A stretch of DNA of 52,895 nt from Candidatus Thermokryptus mobilis (GTDB lineage Bacteria; Bacteroidota; Ignavibacteria; Kryptoniales; Kryptoniaceae): the NCBI RefSeq assembly GCF_900070205.1, contig NZ_FAOO01000004.1, positions 1-52,895 on the forward strand, written 5' to 3'. The number at the start of each line of letters is the position of its first letter. Position 1 is the first letter of the stretch. Of the stretch, positions 38,886 through 46,834 are shown in pieces. The translations under genes and the position numbers were made by a program. The notes under the pieces were generated by a model that was not told the DNA's origin, made no database searches, and worked only from the letters and a program-made list of their open reading frames with translations.

Positions 38886-39216
38886 AATAGTCCTTGAGGA
38901 AGCACGGGAGAGGAAAGAATATCTTGAGAATTATTTGATATATGCGCGCGAGATTAAAGAAAGAGCAAAAAAATTGCTTGGAGATGTAAAGGTTTTCGTT
39001 TTCGGCTCTGTTGTCAGCGAAGATTACAACCCTATGAGCGACATTGACATTTTGATAATCTCGGATAGTGTCCCTGATGGAGCGATTGAACAGGCGAAAA
39101 TAAAGGTTTTGCTTACAGAGGGCTTCAAGCCAGGCGTTTTTCAAATTCATCTGGCAAAACCGGATGAATATGAAAACTGGTATAAAAATTTCGTCAAATG
39201 TAAAGTTGAAATTTAA
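38869..39216 (+). CDS. Minimal nucleotidyltransferase (MNT) domain protein
   Basis: The 115-residue protein has the polymerase-beta superfamily motif G-S-x10-D-x-D in FGSVVSEDYNPMSDIDILII (G46 S47, D58, D60). The third acidic position is occupied by the IHLA stretch (FQIHLAKPDEYENWY) seen in many stand-alone thermophile MNTs. MntA-type antitoxins AMPylate their HEPN toxin partners; whether this one does is unknown. It is the second gene of the pair and probably pairs with the HEPN protein. Confidence 0.88.
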   Translation: MKSFYEIVLEEARERKEYLENYLIYAREIKERAKKLLGDVKVFVFGSVVSEDYNPMSDIDILIISDSVPDGAIEQAKIKVLLTEGFKPGVFQIHLAKPDEYENWYKNFVKCKVEI

Positions 39217-39234
39217 AAGTAATTGGAGGGAGAA

Positions 39235-40014
39235 ATGTATCAAAACATTTTATTTGAGGTCAAAGACAAAATCGCTTATGTTACAATTAACAGACCTGAG
39301 AAATTAAACGCCTTAAATTTCCAGACGATGTCCGAGTTAAGGGATGTTTTTATAAGGATTAAAAATGATGATGACATTTACGCAGTCATCATTACTGGTG
39401 CTGGGGAAAAAGCCTTTGTTGCTGGTGCAGATATTTCTGAACTTAACAAACTTGATGCTGTCACCGGTCGTGAATTCGCAGAGCGTGGGCAGGAAATTTT
39501 CAACTTAATTGAAAACCTTGGAAAACCAGTCATCGCTGCTGTGAATGGATACGCTTTGGGAGGTGGGAGTGAACTTGCTTGGGCTTGTCATTTTAGAATT
39601 GCAGCAGAAAACGCGGTTTTCGGTCAACCCGAAATTGACCTCGGGATAATCCCCGGATATGGTGGGACACAACGACTGACACGACTCGCTGGTAAGACGA
39701 AAGCGATGGAACTCATCCTGACGGGTAGAAGATTTACAGCAAAAGAAGCTTATGAAATGGGGGTCGTAAATAAAGTCGTCCCTCTATCAGAGCTTATGAA
39801 GGAGGCGGAAGAACTCGCAAAGGCGCTTGCATCAAAACCGCAAATCGCGGTTCGTATGGCGATCAAAGCTGTTAATATGGCTTATGAAACAACTTTAACA
39901 GATGGGTTACATCTTGAAGCAACACTCTTCGCTATATGCTGTGGAACGGAGGACTTTAAAGAGGGAACATCTGCATTCCTTGAAAAAAGAAAGCCCGTCT
40001 TCAAGAATAAATGA
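39235..40014 (+). CDS. Enoyl-CoA hydratase/isomerase (crotonase family)
   Basis: The 259-residue crotonase-fold enzyme hydrates 2-enoyl-CoA, or does a related reaction. The oxyanion-hole stretches are FVAGADISEL and AAVNGYALGGGSELAWAC. The second acid segment FGQPEIDLGIIPGYGGTQRL contains the catalytic Glu, and both Glu residues of true hydratases appear present. I chose ATG 39235 because GGAGGG sits 4-5 bp upstream. No beta-oxidation partner is adjacent; the beta-mannosidase gene overlaps the stop by ATGA. Confidence 0.9.
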   Translation: MYQNILFEVKDKIAYVTINRPEKLNALNFQTMSELRDVFIRIKNDDDIYAVIITGAGEKAFVAGADISELNKLDAVTGREFAERGQEIFNLIENLGKPVIAAVNGYALGGGSELAWACHFRIAAENAVFGQPEIDLGIIPGYGGTQRLTRLAGKTKAMELILTGRRFTAKEAYEMGVVNKVVPLSELMKEAEELAKALASKPQIAVRMAIKAVNMAYETTLTDGLHLEATLFAICCGTEDFKEGTSAFLEKRKPVFKNK

Positions 40015-42473
40015 AAAAAATCATTGACCTGAATGGAGAATGGGAGTTTAAGGTCTGTTCTGAAAGTTTTATTCCAGATGAATTAAAACGAAAACTTTTT
40101 AACTGGCAAGTCGCATTTGTCCCAGGAGTTGTGCACCTTGACCTTTTAAGGAGTGGTTTAATCCCCGATCCATTTTTTGAAACAAATGAAAATCTCGTTC
40201 AATGGGTTGATAAAGTTGATTGGGTTTACAGGAAAAGATTTATCGTTGATTTTGATTTCTCTGACTTTCATTCAGTAAAGCTTACCTTTGAAGGGCTTGA
40301 CACAGTTGGAACTGTTAAGTTGAATGGCTTGGAAATTGGCTCGTTTGAAAATATGTTCATTTCGTATTCTTTTGATGTAAAGGGAAATTTAAACCAAGGG
40401 GAGAACGAAGTTGAGGTTGTTTTTAAAGCGCCAACTTTTGTCGCGAAAGAGCTTGAAAATAAATATGGGAAGTTGCTAGTTGAACTTGCTTCCCACAGGG
40501 TTTATCTAAGAAAGGCACAGTATTCATTTGGCTGGGATTGGGGACCGATATTAACAACATCCGGGATTTGGAAGCCGGTTTATATTGAATTTTTGAAGTT
40601 TGCAAGGATAAAGAATGTTTGGTTCAAAACCGTTTCAATATCAAGTTCAAAGGCTGATATTTTTACAGAGATTGAGATTGAAAAATTTACCGATGATGAT
40701 ATTGATTTAGTTCTTACGGTTTTGTCCGAAGGCGAAAAAATTTATGAGAGAAAATTTGTTCAGAAAGGAGGGGATAGGGTAAGGGGACATAGATTTGAAA
40801 TTTATGAGCCGAGATTATGGTTTCCAAGTGGTTATGGGGAGCAGGCACTTTATAACGCGGTCGTTGAAATTTTTAAAGGTGGAGAGTTGATTGATAGAGT
40901 GGAGAAAAAGTTTGGGATAAGAACGGTTCGCTTGATTCAGGAAAAAGATGAGGACGGTGAAAGTTTTATATTTGAGGTAAACGGAGAGAAAATCTTCTGC
41001 AAAGGGGCAAATTGGATTCCGGCGGATAGTTTCTTGCCAAGAGTTAGAAAAGATGATTATGATAAACTACTTGAGATGGCAAAGGAAGCAAACCTAAACA
41101 TGCTTAGGGTTTGGGGTGGCGGGATTTATGAAGATGACTACTTTTATGAAAAGTGTGATGAACTTGGCATAATGATATGGCAGGATTTTATGTTTGCGTG
41201 TGCAAGTTATCCTGAATTTCAAGAGTTCATTGAAAATGTCAAAAATGAAGCAATACAAGTCGTCAAGCGCTTGAGGAATCACCCGTCAATAGTAATTTGG
41301 TGCGGGAACAATGAAAACGAGTGGATATGGGTTGATAAAACCGGGAAATCTCCAGATGAAATGCCAGGGGCAAGTATTTTTAACGAGATTTTACCATCCG
41401 TTTGCGATTCATACGATGGAACAAGACCTTATTGGCGAAGCTCACCCTGGGGGAAGAATTACCCAAATTCTGAGACCGATGGGAATCATCATCAATGGAA
41501 GGTTTGGAGCGGTTGGCTTGATTATAAAAATTATGAATTTGTCAAGGCAAGATTTATAACCGAGTTTGGTTTTCAAAGCCCGCCCCATGTGAAGACTTTA
41601 AATGAAGTTATAAAGCCGGAGAATAGAGATTTTAATTCACCCTCAATCCACCATCGCAATAAACAAGTTGAAGGTATTGAACGACTTTTCAGATTTTTAA
41701 TTGCTCATCATAAAGTTGTTTCTGATTTTGAAGAGCTAATTTATAGGATGCAGTTAAACCAGGCGGAAGCGATAAAATTTGCTGTTGAAAATTGGCGGGT
41801 AAGAAAATTTAAAACTTCGGGGACAATTTTCTGGCAGTGGAACGATCCTTGGCCTGTGATAAGTTGGTCAGCAATTGATTATAAGAGGAGACCGAAAGCG
41901 TTGTATTTCTTCGCAAAAAAATTTTTCAGCCCAGTTCTGTTAGTGATTAAAAAAGTTGAGGATAGAGCGCAAATTTTTATCGTTAATGATTTGCTGAACC
42001 CTATCTCGTGTGGGGTTATAATCAAGACGATGACGACGAGAGGGGAGGTGAAATTTTTTAGTAAGTTTAATGCCAGCGTTAGGGGAAACGATGTCGCTTT
42101 GGCTTTAGATGTCCCTTTAAGTGAATTAAAGGTTGAAGATTTTAAAACGGATTATATCTATGCAAAGCTTGAAGTGGACGGCTCGGTCATAGCTGAAAAT
42201 TCACTTTATTTGACCGAGCCGAAGTTTCTAAAACTTAAAAATCCTGGTTTGAGGTATAAACTCATTAAATCAGACGAGGAAACGCTCACATTAAGAATTA
42301 CATCAAGCGGTCTTGCGAAATCCGTTTTCATAAACTTTGAAAACGGTGATGACATTTGGCTTAGCGATAACTTTTTTGATGTTCACCCATCCGCGACGGT
42401 TGAGATCAAAGTTAAATCAAATAAAAGTGTCGCCGAGTTGTTGAGGTCTCTTCGGATAAAGTATTTGACCTAA
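40011..42473 (+). CDS. Beta-mannosidase, GH family 2
   Basis: The 820-residue protein matches the MANBA-type GH2 layout: an N-terminal jelly roll (LNGEWEFKV, PGVVHLDLLRSGLIPDPFFETNE, SFGWDWGP), Ig-like domains, a TIM barrel and a C-terminal beta domain. The acid/base Glu is E435 in WCGNNENEW and the nucleophile E518 in ITEFGFQS, by comparison with BtMan2A. It should release terminal beta-mannose. There is no signal peptide, so it is probably cytoplasmic. No transporter or other mannan gene is near. It ends 3 bp from the convergent BtuG-like gene. Confidence 0.92.
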   Translation: MKKIIDLNGEWEFKVCSESFIPDELKRKLFNWQVAFVPGVVHLDLLRSGLIPDPFFETNENLVQWVDKVDWVYRKRFIVDFDFSDFHSVKLTFEGLDTVGTVKLNGLEIGSFENMFISYSFDVKGNLNQGENEVEVVFKAPTFVAKELENKYGKLLVELASHRVYLRKAQYSFGWDWGPILTTSGIWKPVYIEFLKFARIKNVWFKTVSISSSKADIFTEIEIEKFTDDDIDLVLTVLSEGEKIYERKFVQKGGDRVRGHRFEIYEPRLWFPSGYGEQALYNAVVEIFKGGELIDRVEKKFGIRTVRLIQEKDEDGESFIFEVNGEKIFCKGANWIPADSFLPRVRKDDYDKLLEMAKEANLNMLRVWGGGIYEDDYFYEKCDELGIMIWQDFMFACASYPEFQEFIENVKNEAIQVVKRLRNHPSIVIWCGNNENEWIWVDKTGKSPDEMPGASIFNEILPSVCDSYDGTRPYWRSSPWGKNYPNSETDGNHHQWKVWSGWLDYKNYEFVKARFITEFGFQSPPHVKTLNEVIKPENRDFNSPSIHHRNKQVEGIERLFRFLIAHHKVVSDFEELIYRMQLNQAEAIKFAVENWRVRKFKTSGTIFWQWNDPWPVISWSAIDYKRRPKALYFFAKKFFSPVLLVIKKVEDRAQIFIVNDLLNPISCGVIIKTMTTRGEVKFFSKFNASVRGNDVALALDVPLSELKVEDFKTDYIYAKLEVDGSVIAENSLYLTEPKFLKLKNPGLRYKLIKSDEETLTLRITSSGLAKSVFINFENGDDIWLSDNFFDVHPSATVEIKVKSNKSVAELLRSLRIKYLT

Positions 42474-42476
42474 AAT

Positions 42477-43520
42477 TTAATTTACAAAGCCAAACGAGCT
42501 TGGGATTACTCCAACTTGAAATTTTTTTATGAACTTACCGCTTAAATCGTAGACATAAACTTCACCTTTCCGGACATAATCTTTTGCATCGGCGCAATAT
42601 AAAAGTTTGTTCAAGATATCAATCCCAAGGGAATAGAAATTTCCTTCTATGAAGTTTTCTTGAATTTCTTTCGTTGAAAGGTTTATCCTTGCGATATTTC
42701 CGTCTTTTATCGTATAAGCAAAGCCCTCTAAAATGACGAGTCGTGAGGGATGACCACCAACTATTATTGAATCAACGATGTTGTCAGTTGTGATGTCAAT
42801 AGCGAACATTTTCCCGTATGTATCATCATCTGGGTTTTGCCAGTCACCGTATGAACCATAACATAAAACCCACAGGCGATTTTTGCTTTCCTCTAATGCG
42901 AAAGCATCAGGACCATCGTGAAGTTTAATTTCTTTTATGACTTTATCGGTTTGGGGATTTATCACTGAAACTCGGTTATCGTAACCGAAGCCAGAGTTAG
43001 CGACATAAATTTTACCATTTATGGAGAAAATCCCCGTCGGATTGTTTCCGACTTTCAAAGTGTCAATTAAAACCGAACCAGTGTTAACATCTATCACAGT
43101 GACGGCATTTCTATATAAGTTCGTTACATATCCCTTTGTCCCCCAAATTGCAATTTTATATGGGCTTGCGTTTGGAGTTAATATGGTCCTTAGCCATTTA
43201 TGTGTAATTGGTTCTATGACTTCAATTTTATCAGAGTTATTCACAACGATGTAAACTCTATTTCCTGCTATAACGATGTCATTTCCTGTATCCCCAAGGT
43301 TTCTACCGTTGACCTGATAAAAAACATCTTCGTATACAAGATTTGAATCCGGGATGTAATAGCTTAGTGTTGAATTGTTGCGTCCGAAATTCCCCTCATT
43401 TAGAATATATACACCTTTTAGCTTCGGTGTTTCTGAAGTCAATGGTTCACTTTTTTTGCAGCTGTTCAGACTTAAAAGCAAAATGATTGAGAGCACGAGA
43501 AACGATTTTAGAGGCTTCAT
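42477..43520 (-). CDS. Surface-type beta-propeller lipoprotein, BtuG/DUF5074-like, candidate cobalamin capture protein
   Basis: The 347-residue protein has a lipoprotein signal ending LNSC with the lipidated Cys at residue 21, followed by KKSE. The mature part starts GVYILNEGNFGRNNSTLSYY, a hallmark of the DUF5074/YncE-like propeller family. Repeated blades follow (YIVVNNSDKIEVI, GYVTNLYRNAVTVIDV, IYVANSGFGYDNRVSVI, LWVLCYGSYGD). In Bacteroides, BtuG lipoproteins of this fold bind B12 very tightly on the cell surface and sit next to btuB. Here it follows btuB by 14 bp under a cobalamin riboswitch, which supports the same role. Direct B12 binding is inferred. Confidence 0.85.
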   Translation of the reverse strand: MKPLKSFLVLSIILLLSLNSCKKSEPLTSETPKLKGVYILNEGNFGRNNSTLSYYIPDSNLVYEDVFYQVNGRNLGDTGNDIVIAGNRVYIVVNNSDKIEVIEPITHKWLRTILTPNASPYKIAIWGTKGYVTNLYRNAVTVIDVNTGSVLIDTLKVGNNPTGIFSINGKIYVANSGFGYDNRVSVINPQTDKVIKEIKLHDGPDAFALEESKNRLWVLCYGSYGDWQNPDDDTYGKMFAIDITTDNIVDSIIVGGHPSRLVILEGFAYTIKDGNIARINLSTKEIQENFIEGNFYSLGIDILNKLLYCADAKDYVRKGEVYVYDLSGKFIKKFQVGVIPSSFGFVN

Positions 43521-43534
43521 TTCTAATCTCCTTT

Positions 43535-45700
43535 TTAGTTTTTGTTTTTTCTTTTTAATCCAGATGTGATTTCAAAGAAGAAACTCCGCAGTGGCATAGG
43601 ATAGCCGATCATTGTCTCATAATTTTCATTTAGCAAATTCTTAACAGAGAATTTCGCTTTGCCGAAGAAGAACCCAATTTCATAGTTGAAGCCACAGGAT
43701 AAATCAACCACATAATACGGATTGAGCCATCTATCATTTGTTTCGCTTGTGTATCTTAAGCCAGTATAATTTACTTGTGAGATGAAAAAGAAATTACCGA
43801 GTTCAACTTCAAGTTTGAGGTTGCCCGTTGATTTTGGGATGTAAATGAGGTATTTATTTTGTGTTTCGTCGTCTTGCGTTCTTTTATTGCGTCTTATACT
43901 TTCAAGGATTGAAAAATTCCCGGCGATGTTTATGAGTTTCAGAAGTTTCATCTCGCCAGCGAATTCAATTCCCCTTGAATTTACTTCATCAATGTTTATG
44001 GGTCTCCATATTGATTGATTTTCACGCGAAGGTAACCAAACAATTCTGTTAGTTATGTTTATGTTGAAAAGTGAAATCTCTAATTTTAGCGAGGGGATTA
44101 GGCTTTTTTTAAGCGAGGAGAAAAACACAAAACCAAAGTCAATCCCTTTTGATGTTTCTGACTTCAGATTTTTATTCCCGCTCCCAAGCCAGTAAAGGTC
44201 GTTAAATGTCGGCGCGCGAAAACCAGTGCCGTAGGAAAATTTTAAGTTTAAAATCGGATCATCAACGAGCTTAATGTTAAGTCCAGCCCTGTAAACGGTT
44301 CTGCTACCAAAATCCGAGAAATAATCGTTTCGTATCATTGGATAAATTTTTATCTCCGGTAAAAATTTTAATTTAAAGTTTCCCTCCGCCCCGATAAATA
44401 AGCCGATGTTAAATCTTTTCGCCTTTTCAAATGAATTTCCCTGCGCCAAGCCGAAAGAGGTTTCTATGCCAGATGAGATCAAAAAATTTTGTCTTAACTT
44501 GAAAAGTGCGTTCACAAGGTTGGAGTAGAAAAGATTATGGTAATAACTATCAATCCCAGACCCTGCTATGATGATGTCGTTGTTTGTGTATCTGAGGTAA
44601 GAGTTTTTGTATAGGAAGTTCATCTTGATTGTTGATTTTGCGGTTGTCTTTAGCGTTGAAATGGATAGTGTTAAGTCCCAGTCAAGTTGACTTGCTGTGC
44701 TCGCTGGGTCAAATTTGGTCGTTTGTGAGGGTATCCCACGATTTGAACGCATATAAACGAAAGATAAAGATGTGTTTTGAGCTGAAATGTCAAAATATAA
44801 ATTTGTGATGCTGAAGTGGGCGTTCTTTCGTCTTAAATTTATCTCATCGTTGCCAATTTTGTACTTGTATTTAAAATCCCCCGAACCGTAACTTCGCGTA
44901 AATGAACCAAGATAAGTCAAAGTTCCAAATTCACCCGATATGTTTGAGTTAAACTTCCTATATCCGAAATCCCCACTTCCAACGGTTAACTCAAGGGACT
45001 TTCCGAGGTTTTCACCTTTCGTGATTATGTTTATAACTCCGCCGATCGCATCAGCCCCGTAAAGTGAGGATATGTTTGAATGGATCACCTCAACTCTATC
45101 AATAATCTCAACAGGGATTAAACTTAAATCAACGATGCCATTTTGATAGCTTGATATTCTCATCCCGTTTAAAAGGAATATGCTATGTTCCGATCCAGTT
45201 CCACGAAGTGATATCGTTTTCAACTGGGCTGGCATTCCACCATAATCGCGAATATAAGCCGATGTTAAGTTTTTTAAAATGTCCGAAAAGGAAAGCGTTT
45301 TTACTTTTTCTATATCTTCGCTTTTGACGATCTCAACAAAATTTGATACATCAAACGAATTCGTTTCATATCTTGTCGCTGTTACTATTACCTCCCCAAA
45401 TTTAAATGTCATCGGTTCAAGCGAAATGAAAAGTAGCGTATCGGTGTGAACTCTTATTTCTTTTTCAAATGGTTCATAAGCGATGTGTTTTGCGCTTATT
45501 TTGAATATCCCTGGTTTAACTTTGAAGTTGAAGAAACCAATGGTGTCAGAAATTGTTTTTAAATGTGTGCTTTCGCCCTTTATTTCAACCACTGCATCCT
45601 TTACTGGGTTTTCATCGGGGTTTATGACATATCCACTTATCTTGACATTTTGAGCCCAGAGGGTCAGTGCGATAAAAATTGATGCGATGATTTTTTTCAC
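43535..45700 (-). CDS. btuB: TonB-dependent outer-membrane receptor, probable cobalamin transporter
   Basis: The 721-residue protein has a signal peptide (MKKIIASIFIALTLWAQ) and a carboxypeptidase-regulatory-like domain (about 20-92, KISGYVINPDENPVKDAVVEIKG). A plug domain follows (about 105-235, VIVTATRYETNSFDV, LRGTGSEHSIFLLNGMRI, SSLYGADAIGGVINIITKG) and then a beta barrel. The substrate is inferred from the upstream cobalamin riboswitch and the downstream BtuG-like gene. The start is a GTG with no ribosome-binding site visible, not unusual for this bacterial group. No TonB, ExbB or BtuCD genes are in the window. Confidence 0.9.
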   Translation of the reverse strand: MKKIIASIFIALTLWAQNVKISGYVINPDENPVKDAVVEIKGESTHLKTISDTIGFFNFKVKPGIFKISAKHIAYEPFEKEIRVHTDTLLFISLEPMTFKFGEVIVTATRYETNSFDVSNFVEIVKSEDIEKVKTLSFSDILKNLTSAYIRDYGGMPAQLKTISLRGTGSEHSIFLLNGMRISSYQNGIVDLSLIPVEIIDRVEVIHSNISSLYGADAIGGVINIITKGENLGKSLELTVGSGDFGYRKFNSNISGEFGTLTYLGSFTRSYGSGDFKYKYKIGNDEINLRRKNAHFSITNLYFDISAQNTSLSFVYMRSNRGIPSQTTKFDPASTASQLDWDLTLSISTLKTTAKSTIKMNFLYKNSYLRYTNNDIIIAGSGIDSYYHNLFYSNLVNALFKLRQNFLISSGIETSFGLAQGNSFEKAKRFNIGLFIGAEGNFKLKFLPEIKIYPMIRNDYFSDFGSRTVYRAGLNIKLVDDPILNLKFSYGTGFRAPTFNDLYWLGSGNKNLKSETSKGIDFGFVFFSSLKKSLIPSLKLEISLFNINITNRIVWLPSRENQSIWRPINIDEVNSRGIEFAGEMKLLKLINIAGNFSILESIRRNKRTQDDETQNKYLIYIPKSTGNLKLEVELGNFFFISQVNYTGLRYTSETNDRWLNPYYVVDLSCGFNYEIGFFFGKAKFSVKNLLNENYETMIGYPMPLRSFFFEITSGLKRKNKN

Positions 45701-45725
45701 GCTTTTTAGATCAAATTAATTTTTC

Positions 45726-45778
45726 AAAACAAAAAACCCAACCAACTCCCGGAAGAACCGCCGAGAGAAGGTTGGGTT
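45726..45778 (-). terminator. Switchable Rho-independent terminator of the cobalamin riboswitch
   Basis: On the minus strand AACCCAACC (45770-45778) pairs with GGTTGGGTT (45735-45743), with CTC/GAG pairing possible inside, and is followed by TTTTG-TTTTG. It lies between the aptamer and the btuB start and fits the expression platform. Confidence 0.85.
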
Positions 45779-45822
45779 GAAAATTTCAAAAACAAAACTC
45801 AAAGATTTTGTTCTTGAATCCT

Positions 45823-45840
45823 CAACCTTCCCTCGAAGGT
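45823..45840 (-). promoter_or_regulatory. Antiterminator strand and competing hairpin of the B12 riboswitch
   Basis: On the minus strand ACCTTC-GAGG-GAAGGT (45825-45840) forms a hairpin just after the aptamer. Its 3' arm extended by TG (GAAGGTTG, 45823-45830) is exactly complementary to CAACCTTC at 45767-45774 in the terminator's 5' side. The two pairings exclude each other, so B12 binding can decide between termination and read-through. Confidence 0.7.
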
Positions 45841-45852
45841 CTTGGATTCGCG

Positions 45853-46039
45853 GGGATTCTGGCAGGTCTCCTGGCTTTCCCGAAGCTCTGGCTTGCCTTC
45901 CCATCCCGGATCGGGGACAGTGGCTTTGGCGTTTCAATCACGCCCGCCAGAGCTCAGTTTTTTCGGGATTACAGTTGCGGGGCAGCGCCGGACTTTCACC
46001 GGACTTCCCTTTTAATCCCTTGACGGGAACCAGAATCCC
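45853..46039 (-). promoter_or_regulatory. Cobalamin (AdoCbl-type) riboswitch aptamer
   Basis: The minus strand carries the full set of B12 riboswitch landmarks. P1 is a 10-bp stem between GGGATTCTGG at the 5' end and CCAGAATCCC at the 3' end. The aptamer also has GGGAAGTCCGGTGAAAGTCC, GCCCCGCAACTGTAA, GCCACTG and the B12 box AGCCAGGAGACCTGCC (45861-45876). It binds coenzyme B12 and controls btuB and the BtuG-like gene. Confidence 0.97.
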
Positions 46040-46072
46040 ATCTGAAAAAGAACGAGATGAAAACCAATGCAA

Positions 46073-46101
46073 AATATATCAAGGTGAAATTAAAAAGTCA
46101 A
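46073..46101 (-). promoter_or_regulatory. Promoter of the B12-uptake operon
   Basis: On the minus strand TTGACT (46096-46101), a 17-bp spacer and TATATT (46073-46078) lie about 35 bp before the aptamer. The -35 and -10 are identical to those of the tetR promoter. Confidence 0.75.
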
Positions 46102-46245
46102 GTTGAAAGTTTTCTCCATTTTTTTCTCCAAAAAGTCTTTGAAGGTGAGATTTGTCCCCTGAAAAAGCTTAAAGGCAAAAACCTTTGCAAAAAATATAGC
46201 AATTGAGTAAATTTTTTTGATGTTGAAATTAAATTTCGTTTTAAA

Positions 46246-46817
46246 ATGCCAGTTAGTGCGAATTTCATAAGGATACTTGAGAGGGTTCAACCAGGGCTTC
46301 GCGAAGTGTTTTCGGCTTTGTGGGATGAAATAGTGCAACAAAGAATGGCGACGAAGGATGAATTTAACGAATTGAAGGAAATCGTAAGCGATATATCCGA
46401 AAACTTGAAGGGACTTGCTGAGGCACAGAGGAGGACGGAAGAGAGGGAGATAGAAAAGCTTGCGAAAGGGCTTGAATCATTGAGTAGGGAAGTTGGTGAA
46501 CTTGCTCATATGGTTGAATACCAACTTGAAGATGAAGCTGTGAAAGCACTACTTGAACTTTTGAAAAGGGATTATATTGAAATTGCCCCAGGGAAATATA
46601 TTGAAGTTAATAGATGGTGAAGAATATATCATTGTGGGTGAAGCAAGGTCAGAGATACATCCCGAAAGAACAGATCAAAATTCTCGTCAATTATCAAGCA
46701 TCGCCAGTTGTCAAAAAATACGCTGAGGAAAAATTTTTAGCTTTCTTGTGTTCGGGTGTTGAAGTTGGGTTGTACAGTGTCCTTGCTTTTAAATGTATTG
46801 TCAACAGATTTATGTGA
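46246..46817 (+). pseudogene. Frameshifted coiled-coil/PD-(D/E)XK-like protein remnant
   Basis: An intact 124-codon frame begins at ATG 46246 and includes a coiled coil (about 35-85, many Glu/Lys/Leu heptads). It then stops near 46620 just after RDYIEIAPGKYIEVN. The expected continuation, LIDGEEYIIVGEARSEI, is in another frame from 46607. A third frame carries NYQASPVVKKYAEEKFLAFL onward to 46817. This order matches coiled-coil proteins with a C-terminal restriction-endonuclease-like fold (DUF3782-type) of thermophiles, in which E-A-K/R is part of the active site. Two frameshifts suggest a broken gene; sequencing error is the alternative. Confidence 0.7.
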
Positions 46818-46834
46818 AATTAAAAACGCTGATC

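Noticed and set aside
45777-46106. 109-codon plus-strand open frame
   Set aside because: It is the antisense reading of the cobalamin riboswitch; the RNA motifs explain the sequence fully.
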